DNA of 64,000 nt, from assembly GCA_004193205.1 (NCBI GenBank), contig RZUM01000001.1:248001-312000 (forward strand), in the 5' to 3' direction. Of the stretch, positions 57,973 through 64,000 are shown one piece after another. The DNA comes from Gordonia sediminis. GTDB taxonomy: Bacteria > Actinomycetota > Actinomycetes > Mycobacteriales > Mycobacteriaceae. Each line of letters begins with the position of its first letter. The stretch's first letter is position 1. Made by a program: the position numbers and the translations under genes. The notes below the pieces were generated by a model. The model was not told the origin of the DNA. It searched no databases and worked only from the letters and a program-made list of their open reading frames with translations.

Positions 57973-59547
57973 TCAGTCGTTACGCGCGGTCGCGTGGGTC
58001 ATCTCGGACAGGCGCATCTCGTCGCCGGTGGCCGAATTGGGCTGGTAGGAAACCTTGTTCGATTTCGCGAGCACCGCCTCCATGTGCGCGATGTAGGCGT
58101 ACTGCCGGACCTGGGCCGGCTCGTCGGCGAGCACCTTCGCCAACGCGGCCTGCCGGGCATCGCCGGTCATGGCCTCGGCGGCCTGGATCTCGCGGTCGTA
58201 CGCCGCGGTGCCATACGTGGATTGGTATCCGTCGCTGAGCATGTATTGGTCGAGGGTGAACTGGGAGTCACCGGCCTGGTTGCCGTGCTGCACCATCAGC
58301 AGCACCGGACCGGATCCCGGCACGAACGGCCTGGTCTGGTATTGCATCTGGCCGGAGGTGTCCATCATCTCGATCTTGACGTTCAGGCCGACCTTGCTCA
58401 GCGAGTACTGGATGGCCTCGATCGTCTCGTTGATCTTGGGGAACTGTCCGGTCCGGCCGATGAGGCGGATCGTCTTGTCCACCGGGACGCCGTCGGCGCG
58501 GGCTTCGTCCACCAGCTTGCGGGCCTTGTCCAGGTCGTAGGGGGTCGGGGTGAGCTGGTCGTTGTAGCCGACGATGCCCTTGCCGACGAGTTCGGCGGCG
58601 GGACGACCGAGACCCTGGAACAGCGCCTTGACGATGCCGGCCCGGTTGATCGAGTAGTCGATGGCCTCGCGGACGCGGTAGTCGGTCAGCGGGGCGTCGG
58701 TGGCCTGCATCCGCAGCGCGGTCGTCTCGTTGTTGACGTAGGCGATGCCGAGGTCGCCGGCACCGTCCTCGGGTCCGAGGGAGGTGGCGATGTCGGCCTC
58801 GTCGTTGGTGACCATCGCCGCGCGGACGCTGCCCTCGGTACGCCACTGGTAGATGGCGCGGGTGTAGGCCGGGGCGGTGCCGTGATAGTTCGGGTTCGCC
58901 TTCAGCGCGATCCGCTGACCGGAATCCCAGAAGTCGACCATGTAGGGTCCGGTGCCGATCGGCTCACGGACTTTCTTGTCCGGATCGGTGGTGCGCGGAA
59001 CCATCTCGATGAAGGAGACGCGCAACGGCAGGATGGGGTCGGGCTGCTCGGTGCGCATCTGCACGGTGTGGTCGTCGAGTGCCTGCACGTCGATCGTGCT
59101 GTCGTCGAAGACGTAGCCGTTGACGTCGCATCCGATCGCGCCGTTGAAGGTGCGCTGGATCGAGAACGCGGCGTCGTGGGCGTCGAAGGTGGCGCCGTTG
59201 CTGAACTTCACTCCGGACACGGTGGTGAACTGCCAGACGTTGGGTTCGACCTGACGCCAGGAACTGGCCAGCTTGGGCTGCAGGGCGCCGGTGTTCGGAT
59301 CACGTTCGATGAGCGGTTCGGTGATGTTGGACCGCACGACGACGCCGGTGGCGGTGAGCGATGCGTCGCACGGCTCCAGGGTCGGCGGCTCCTGCGGGAG
59401 AACGATGCGCAGTGTGTTGGGGCTCGCGCTCTCACTCTGGGTGGTATTGGCGACGCTGCAGCCGCTGACGGCCAGGATCGCCGCCGCCGACACGGCAAGC
59501 GCGCCGGCGACGCGGCGTCGCGGGGATCGCTGAGACGCGATCTGCAT
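57973..59547 (-). CDS. ABC transporter substrate-binding lipoprotein, family 5 (DppA type)
   Basis: A 524-residue exported lipoprotein: a Arg-rich signal peptide and lipobox AVSGC with Cys30, followed by an SBP_bac_5 domain (LRIVLPQEPPTLEPCDAS, SGVKFSNGATFDAHDAAFSI, REAIDYSINRAGIV). This family binds peptides, but also nickel, opines and sugar acids or oligosaccharides. ATG 59545-59547 has GGAGG. First gene of the five-gene importer operon and divergent from a 2-hydroxyacid dehydrogenase, with gudD downstream, so a sugar-acid ligand is the favoured guess. Confidence 0.93.
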   Translation of the reverse strand: MQIASQRSPRRRVAGALAVSAAAILAVSGCSVANTTQSESASPNTLRIVLPQEPPTLEPCDASLTATGVVVRSNITEPLIERDPNTGALQPKLASSWRQVEPNVWQFTTVSGVKFSNGATFDAHDAAFSIQRTFNGAIGCDVNGYVFDDSTIDVQALDDHTVQMRTEQPDPILPLRVSFIEMVPRTTDPDKKVREPIGTGPYMVDFWDSGQRIALKANPNYHGTAPAYTRAIYQWRTEGSVRAAMVTNDEADIATSLGPEDGAGDLGIAYVNNETTALRMQATDAPLTDYRVREAIDYSINRAGIVKALFQGLGRPAAELVGKGIVGYNDQLTPTPYDLDKARKLVDEARADGVPVDKTIRLIGRTGQFPKINETIEAIQYSLSKVGLNVKIEMMDTSGQMQYQTRPFVPGSGPVLLMVQHGNQAGDSQFTLDQYMLSDGYQSTYGTAAYDREIQAAEAMTGDARQAALAKVLADEPAQVRQYAYIAHMEAVLAKSNKVSYQPNSATGDEMRLSEMTHATARND

Positions 59548-59665
59548 GGGGACCTCCGATGACGAAAGACTGCGAGTGACTCGCGGGGCTGTGGACCGCG
59601 GTTTGTGACGGTAAACACACGCTAAGAGCGCCCGATTCGGAACGTCAACAGCACAAACCTGCAGG

Positions 59666-59878
59666 AAACGGCCGTTTTCGCGGTTTTCGGCGCCTTCCGG
59701 GACACCTCCACGGGATAGTCACCGATGCCGGAAACCGTGCCTGACCAGTCGGTTCCCTCCGACTTCCGCACGGCGCCCGAACGGGCCATCCGACGTCAAT
59801 ACAGTTTGGGTATCGATCCATGTTATTTGCGTGTTGGACAGGTATTCCCAGGTCGCCTTACGGTGGGTTCATCCCACC
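59666..59878. promoter_or_regulatory. Divergent control region of the importer operon and dehydrogenase
   Basis: The 368-base gap 59548-59915 separates divergent starts. AAACGGCCGTTT at 59666-59677 is a perfect 12-bp palindrome, a candidate operator. GGTGGG (59862-59867) and CCCACC (59873-59878) make a hairpin in the dehydrogenase leader, 38 bases before its start. I see no further gene. Which regulator binds, perhaps the LysR protein at 61361-62254, is unknown. Confidence 0.45.
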
Positions 59879-59915
59879 AGGACACCCGTCTGTCCCGACC
59901 GGTCGAGGAGGACCG

Positions 59916-60953
59916 ATGAGCAGCAGCCTCACCAAGACCTCGGAAGCACCCGATGACCTTGCCGCACAAGATGTTTCGTCATTCACCGGAAAGGTGCTGC
60001 GGGTCGGCCCGCTGAAGCCTTCCCTGGAGCACGCGCTCTCCGACGGCTACGACGCGCCCCGGCTCCCCGACGGCGACGACCGCGCGGCCTTTCTCGCCGC
60101 GCATGCCACTGGAGTCACGGCCGTGGTCACCTCCGGCCGGACCGGGGTGGACGCCGAACTGATGGCGCAGCTGCCGAACCTCGGCGCCATCGTCCATTTC
60201 GGGGTCGGCTACGACACCACCGACATCGACCGGGCCGCCGAGCTGGGGATCGGGGTGAGCAACACCCCCGACGTGCTCACCGACTGCGTGGCCGATACGG
60301 CCGTCGGACTCGTCCTCGACACCATGCGCGGCTTCACCGCGGCGGATCGCTTCGTACGTGCCGGACGCTGGCCGGTCGAGGGCAATTTCCCGCTGATGCG
60401 GCAGGTGTCCGGAGCGAAGATCGGCATCCTCGGTCTGGGCCGTATCGGCTCGGCCATCGCCCGTCGACTGACCGGGTTCGGATGCGAGATCGCGTATCAC
60501 AACCGTCGGGTCGTCGCGGATTCGGAGTATCGGTACGCATCGTCGCCGGCCGAACTCGCGGCGTCGGTGGATGTGCTCATCGTCGCCGCCGCCGGCGGGG
60601 CGGGCACCCGCCACCTGGTCGACCGCGACACGCTCGAAGCCCTGGGCCCCAACGGGTTTCTCATCAACGTGGCACGCGGCAGCGTCGTCGACGAGGATGC
60701 TCTGGTCGACTTGCTGACGACCGGAGGCCTGGCCGGCGCCGGCCTGGACGTGTTCGCCCACGAACCGGTTGTCCCGTCGAAACTGCTGGACATGGACCAC
60801 GTCGTTCTGCTCCCCCATCTCGCGAGCGGCACGGAGGAGACGCGCGCCGCGATGCAGGACCTGACCCTGCAGAACCTGTCCACCTACCTGCGCACCGGGG
60901 ACCTCGTCACCCCGGTCGTCGCCCCCGATCCCAGCCTGCGTAAGGAGTCGTGA
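59916..60953 (+). CDS. 2-hydroxyacid dehydrogenase (D-isomer family)
   Basis: A 345-residue dehydrogenase with the NAD motif GILGLGRIGSAIARRLTGFG, INVARGSVVDEDALVDLL with the catalytic Arg, and LLPHLASGT with the catalytic His; the Glu lies in VFAHEP. The N-terminal 30 residues are polar and unconserved. I chose ATG 59916 because GAGGAGGA precedes it, though the frame is open upstream to 59820. It overlaps the universal stress protein gene by one base (TGATG). Probably reduces a 2-keto acid such as a glyoxylate, hydroxypyruvate or ketosugar-acid intermediate (inference from neighbours). Confidence 0.9.
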   Translation: MSSSLTKTSEAPDDLAAQDVSSFTGKVLRVGPLKPSLEHALSDGYDAPRLPDGDDRAAFLAAHATGVTAVVTSGRTGVDAELMAQLPNLGAIVHFGVGYDTTDIDRAAELGIGVSNTPDVLTDCVADTAVGLVLDTMRGFTAADRFVRAGRWPVEGNFPLMRQVSGAKIGILGLGRIGSAIARRLTGFGCEIAYHNRRVVADSEYRYASSPAELAASVDVLIVAAAGGAGTRHLVDRDTLEALGPNGFLINVARGSVVDEDALVDLLTTGGLAGAGLDVFAHEPVVPSKLLDMDHVVLLPHLASGTEETRAAMQDLTLQNLSTYLRTGDLVTPVVAPDPSLRKES

Positions 60954-61348
60954 TGACTGTCGTGATGAGCTATATGGCCACCGTGGAGGGTCGCGGTGCC
61001 CTGCCGTTCGGGTTCCGCGAGGCGCGGATGCGCGACACCGATCTCGTCATCGTCGCCGACGGCGAGAGCGCATCGGACCCGGAGTTCCTGGTCGACCTCG
61101 AAACCGCACGAAAGACCGCGGACGCCTGCGACGTCAAATATCGCGTCGCGGAGACCGATTCGTCGCTGTCGCACGCAGATCAGCTCGTCGACGCGTCCTA
61201 CGACGACTCGGTCGAGCTCCTGGTCGTCGGTATGAAGAGGCGCTCACCGGTCGGCAAACTGCTGACCGGCAGCTTCGTGCAACGCGTCCTGCTCGACGCC
61301 CAGTGCCCCGTCACCGCCGTCAAACCGCCGGTGCGGGCCGCCGTCTGA
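60953..61348 (+). CDS. Universal stress protein, UspA family
   Basis: A 131-residue single-domain Usp. The C-terminal nucleotide-binding pattern G-2x-G-9x-G(S/T) is approximated by LVVGMKRRSPVGKLLTGSFV, and DTDLVIVADGE forms the strand before it. ATG 60953 overlaps the dehydrogenase stop (TGATG), so it is co-translated; a GTG one codon upstream is also possible. Role unknown: Usp proteins bind ATP or act in stress survival. Its tie to a metabolic dehydrogenase is unusual and suggests a regulatory subunit (speculation). Convergent with the LysR gene. Confidence 0.85.
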   Translation: MTVVMSYMATVEGRGALPFGFREARMRDTDLVIVADGESASDPEFLVDLETARKTADACDVKYRVAETDSSLSHADQLVDASYDDSVELLVVGMKRRSPVGKLLTGSFVQRVLLDAQCPVTAVKPPVRAAV

Positions 61349-61360
61349 CAGACCATATCG

Positions 61361-62254
61361 TTAGATCCACTCCCGCTCGGGCAGAACATCTTTCATCAGT
61401 CGCCCCAGTGCCGGATTCGGGTTGTCGGCCCGCCAGGCGACATTCATCTGCACCGGCCGGTCGCGGATGGCGGTGACCTCCTTGAAGACGACACCGTCGG
61501 GATGCATGGTCATCGCCGACTCCGGCACCAGCGCCATGCCGAGCCCGGAATGCACCAGCACCAACATGGTGTGCACCTGGGTGACGTACTGGACGTAGCG
61601 CGGTGATGCGCCGACCGCGGTGAAGGTGCTGATGAGCAACTCGTTGAAATAGCGGGCATCGACCGGTGAGTACATGATGACCGCCTGAGAATCGAAGTCC
61701 TCGATCGCCAGATGTTCCACCGACGCCAGTTCGTGGTCGGCCGGCAACGCGGCGACGAGCCGTTCGTGGTGCAACGCCCGGGTCCGGATCCCCGGCCGCG
61801 ATACCGGGGGACGCACGATCCCGAGATCGAGGTCGCCGGCGGCGAGGGCCTCGATCTGCGCCGCGGTGACCATCTCCCGCAACACGAGCCGCACATCCGG
61901 AAGCTTCTCGCGGGCGTGCTGCATGAGCCGCGGCAGCACCGCGCGCGCCGATGCCCCGGTGAAACCGATGTTGACCGTGCCGAGGTCTCCGGCGGGGACG
62001 CGGCGCACGGTGAGTTCGGCACTCTCCGCCAGCGCGACGATGCGTCGGGCGTCGGGCAGGAACGCGACTCCGGCGGCGGTCAGTGAGACCGCCCGGCTGC
62101 TGCGTTCGATCAGCGTGACGCCGAGTTCGTGTTCGAGTTGCTGGATCTGCCTGCTCAGCGGCGGCTGGGTCATGTGCAGGCGCTCGGCGGCCCGGCCGAA
62201 GTGGAGTTCTTCGGCGACCGCGATGAAGCATGTGAGGCGCGACAGGGAGAACAT
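61361..62254 (-). CDS. LysR family transcriptional regulator
   Basis: A 297-residue LysR regulator with an N-terminal winged helix-turn-helix (LTCFIAVAEELHFGRAAERL, then LHMTQPPLSRQIQQLE) and a C-terminal co-inducer domain (LGTVNIGFTGASARAVLPRL, VDARYFNELL). ATG 62252-62254. It is divergent from the APC permease, with a 181-base gap holding four 11-bp repeats. LysR proteins usually control the divergent neighbour, so the permease gene is the prime target, with the aldarate genes possible (inference). Confidence 0.9.
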   Translation of the reverse strand: MFSLSRLTCFIAVAEELHFGRAAERLHMTQPPLSRQIQQLEHELGVTLIERSSRAVSLTAAGVAFLPDARRIVALAESAELTVRRVPAGDLGTVNIGFTGASARAVLPRLMQHAREKLPDVRLVLREMVTAAQIEALAAGDLDLGIVRPPVSRPGIRTRALHHERLVAALPADHELASVEHLAIEDFDSQAVIMYSPVDARYFNELLISTFTAVGASPRYVQYVTQVHTMLVLVHSGLGMALVPESAMTMHPDGVVFKEVTAIRDRPVQMNVAWRADNPNPALGRLMKDVLPEREWI

Positions 62255-62380
62255 CGATCCACTTTCGGCATCGTGACCGCACGATCTGCGTCGGTCGGTA
62301 AATCACGCTAGCGCACGTCTGTGGTGTCCACCTACCGTTCACCACCACCGATTACCGTGGCGTGATTCGATCGGCCCGCC

Positions 62381-62424
62381 AGGGCACGACGAGGGCACGG
62401 CGGGGGCACGGTGGGGGCACGGCG
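62381..62424. repeat. Four 11-bp tandem repeats upstream of the APC permease
   Basis: Four adjacent 11-bp units of the form RGGGCACGRYG run from 62381 to 62424, ending just before the AGGGAGG ribosome-binding site and GTG 62436. Eleven bases is about one helical turn, so a protein could bind on one face of the DNA. Function is inference. Confidence 0.8.
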
Positions 62425-62435
62425 AGGGAGGAACG

Positions 62436-63701
62436 GTGGCGACATCCGATGGTTCGGCTGCGGAGCTGAGTCGGCGACTCGGCGTCGGCGACGCGGTGAC
62501 GATCGGCCTGGGCTCGATGATCGGGGCCGGGGTGTTCGCCGTGCTGGCGCCCGCAGCGCAGGCGGCCGGCAGCGCACTGCTGATCGGTCTGGCGGTCGCT
62601 GCGGTGGTCGCCTACTGCAACGCCACGTCGTCGGCGCGATTGGCGAGTCTCTACCCGGTGTCCGGCGGCACCTACGTCTACGGCCGCGAACGCCTCGGTG
62701 ACGTGTGGGGCTACCTCGCCGGCTGGTGTTTCGTCGTCGGCAAGACCGCGTCGTGCGCGGCGATGGCACTGACGGTCGGCGTGTACGTGTGGCCCGACTA
62801 CGCGCATGCCGTCGCGGTCGCCGCGGTCGTCGCGGTGACGGCGGTCAACTACCGCGGAATCCAGAAGTCGGCGCTGGTGACCCGGGTGATCGTCGCGGTG
62901 GTGCTGGCCGTCCTCGCGGCCGTCGTGGTGGTCGCGTTGTCGTCGTCGGCGGCCAGCGCCGAGCATCTGTCGATCGGTGCCGACGTGTCTGTGCACGGGG
63001 TGCTCCAGGCTGCCGGGCTGCTGTTCTTCGCGTTCGCCGGGTATGCGCGCATCGCAACGCTGGGCGAGGAGGTCCGGGACCCGGCCCGCACCATCGGGCG
63101 AGCGATCCCGGTAGCGCTGGCCGTCGCCCTCGTCGTGTATGTCGCGGTCGCCGTCGCCGCGCTGGCGGTGGTGGGACCCACCACCCTCGCCGAGGCCGCC
63201 GCGCCGCTGGCCGAGGTGGTCCGGGTCGCGGGTGCGCCCGGTCTCGCCCCGGTCGTGCAGGTGGGGGCGGCCGTCGCGGCGCTGGGATCGCTGCTCGCGC
63301 TGGTTCTCGGCGTCTCCCGCACGACGCTGGCGATGGCCCGCGACGGACACCTCCCGCGCTGGCTGGCCGCGGTGCACCCGCGCCACAAGGTGCCCCACCA
63401 CGCGGAAGTGGCGGTCGGGGTGGTCGTCGCGATCCTCGCCGCGACCGTCGACGTGCGATCCGCGATCGGCTTCTCGTCGTTCGGCGTGTTGTTCTACTAC
63501 GCCATCGCCAACGCGTCCGCGGCCACCCTGACACCCGAGGAGCGGCGGCCGCCGCGATGGCTGCCCGTCCTCGGCGTCGTCGGGTGTGTGGTGCTGGCCG
63601 TCTCCCTGCCGCTGGTGTCGGTGATCAGCGGCAGCGCGGTGATCGCGGTAGGTGTCGTGGCGTACTTCCTCCGTCGCCGATACCCCCAGAACTCCCGGTA
63701 A
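62436..63701 (+). CDS. APC family amino acid/organic acid permease
   Basis: A 421-residue transporter with about 12 helices. VGDAVTIGLGSMIGAGVFAV near the N-terminus, YPVSGGTYVYGRERLGDVWG and FSSFGVLFYYAIANASAATL are APC-superfamily landmarks. GTG 62436 is preceded by GGGAGGAAC. Substrates in the family range over amino acids and related organic acids; the sequence does not pick one. Divergent from the LysR regulator, which may control it, and convergent with a glucarate-dehydratase-like gene across a strong hairpin. Confidence 0.88.
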   Translation: MATSDGSAAELSRRLGVGDAVTIGLGSMIGAGVFAVLAPAAQAAGSALLIGLAVAAVVAYCNATSSARLASLYPVSGGTYVYGRERLGDVWGYLAGWCFVVGKTASCAAMALTVGVYVWPDYAHAVAVAAVVAVTAVNYRGIQKSALVTRVIVAVVLAVLAAVVVVALSSSAASAEHLSIGADVSVHGVLQAAGLLFFAFAGYARIATLGEEVRDPARTIGRAIPVALAVALVVYVAVAVAALAVVGPTTLAEAAAPLAEVVRVAGAPGLAPVVQVGAAVAALGSLLALVLGVSRTTLAMARDGHLPRWLAAVHPRHKVPHHAEVAVGVVVAILAATVDVRSAIGFSSFGVLFYYAIANASAATLTPEERRPPRWLPVLGVVGCVVLAVSLPLVSVISGSAVIAVGVVAYFLRRRYPQNSR

Positions 63702-63732
63702 CCCGAAAGCATCGGGTGTTCTGGGAGTTCTG
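63687..63732. terminator. Nested hairpin between the APC permease and the convergent dehydratase
   Basis: An outer stem (CAGAACTCCC 63687-63696 with GGGAGTTCTG 63723-63732) encloses an inner one (ACCCGA 63701-63706 with TCGGGT 63712-63717, loop AAGCA). It overlaps the permease stop and lies between converging genes, so a bidirectional terminator is likely. Confidence 0.75.
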
Positions 63733-63764
63733 CGTGTTTCGGTAGGGCGCCGACGACCCTCGGC

Positions 63765-64000
63765 TCACCAGCGCGGGCTGGTGTTCTCGAACGTCGGGTC
63801 GATGGACTGCATGTAGCCGGTGTCGTCGCGGTCGCGGATGCCGCAGTCGAGGTACTGCTGATGCAGACGCTCCAAGGCCTCCTCGTCGATCTCGACGCCC
63901 AGGCCCGGACCGGTGGGCACCGGGACGGCGCCGTCGACGACCCGCAGCGCACCCGGCTTGACGACCTCCTCGCTCTTCCACGGCCAGTGCGTGTCGCAGG
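63765..64000 (-). CDS. Glucarate-dehydratase-like enolase-superfamily enzyme, C-terminal fragment
   Basis: The visible 77 residues are the C-terminal end; the gene begins beyond base 64000. CDTHWPWKSEEVVKPGALRV and VDGAVPVPTGPGLGVEID resemble the closing part of the enolase C-terminal barrel, much as in the GudD protein encoded at 51890-53221 (which reads DTHWIWQ at the same place and PGLGVELD), but the tail differs (YLDCGIRDRDDTGYM). It is probably a second aldarate dehydratase with a different substrate, such as galactarate, talarate or glucarate. Stop TGA at 63765-63767. The catalytic residues lie outside the window. Confidence 0.8.
   Translation of the reverse strand, partial: CDTHWPWKSEEVVKPGALRVVDGAVPVPTGPGLGVEIDEEALERLHQQYLDCGIRDRDDTGYMQSIDPTFENTSPRW

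Noticed and set aside
1-64000. Search by eye for tRNA, rRNA, transposase, integrase and phage genes
   Set aside because: None could be supported; the window reads as ordinary chromosome with local decay rather than an inserted element.

Overview
The window looks like chromosome from a high-GC, mycolic-acid-type actinobacterium (order Mycobacteriales). Gordonia or a near relative is my best guess from gene content; this is inference, not a database match. The evidence is very high third-position GC, mycothiol-linked genes (S-(hydroxymethyl)mycothiol dehydrogenase, TIGR03086 protein), a SigK/RskA pair with a UfaA1-type operon, an MPT83-like lipoprotein, a LigB-type ATP-dependent ligase, and many leaderless starts with a TANNNT -10 box 6-8 nt before the start codon. 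I found no rRNA, tRNA, CRISPR array, transposase or phage gene.

Layout. 1-6.4 kb: end of a methyltransferase, a GAF/winged-helix regulator, a DUF2207-LemA pair, an AraC regulator, a TIGR03086 protein, two small membrane proteins. 6.4-12.1 kb: a six-gene operon with overlapping starts (FAD oxidoreductase, DUF1365, cyclopropane-synthase-like methyltransferase, DUF1295, SigK, RskA) behind a SigK-type promoter. 12.1-15.4 kb: LigB and a SulP-STAS transporter. 15.5-19.8 kb: alcohol/formaldehyde genes (MBL hydrolase, mycothiol-dependent dehydrogenase, zinc alcohol dehydrogenase) with a regulator that joins a histidine-kinase-like core to a LuxR DNA-binding domain. 20-26 kb: a repeat-rich Rho_N protein beside a decayed relative, a LimB-like monooxygenase, two LuxR regulators, an acyl-CoA synthetase. 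26-29.7 kb: DinB protein, molybdopterin oxidoreductase, VapBC-type toxin-antitoxin. 29.7-33.6 kb: arsenic locus (ArsA, ArsD, two ArsC) with a frameshifted and truncated acr3. 33.6-38.9 kb: TetR, HpnE-like oxidoreductase, EthA/MymA-like Baeyer-Villiger monooxygenase, type B carboxylesterase. 39.0 kb: MPT83-like lipoprotein behind a second SigK-type promoter. 39.8-47.7 kb: complete L-rhamnose catabolic cluster with a LacI regulator and two matching operators. 47.7-51 kb: NrtR-like regulator, GT39 glycosyltransferase, PAP2 phosphatase. 50.9-64 kb: aldarate/sugar-acid region with D-glucarate dehydratase, two 2-hydroxyacid dehydrogenases, a TauE/SafE transporter, a five-gene dipeptide-type ABC importer, a universal stress protein, a LysR regulator, an APC permease, and the end of a second glucarate-dehydratase-like enzyme.

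How the parts work together. The strongest systems-level signal is a predicted SigK regulon: the only two CCATCC-N15-CCGAA(C/T) sites I noticed sit before the lipid-enzyme/sigK operon and, 32.5 kb away, before the MPT83-like gene. The rhamnose genes form one self-contained regulon. The arsenic locus keeps reduction (ArsC) and chaperone/ATPase functions (ArsD, ArsA) but its only recognisable arsenite permease gene is broken, so efflux must come from elsewhere or be lost.
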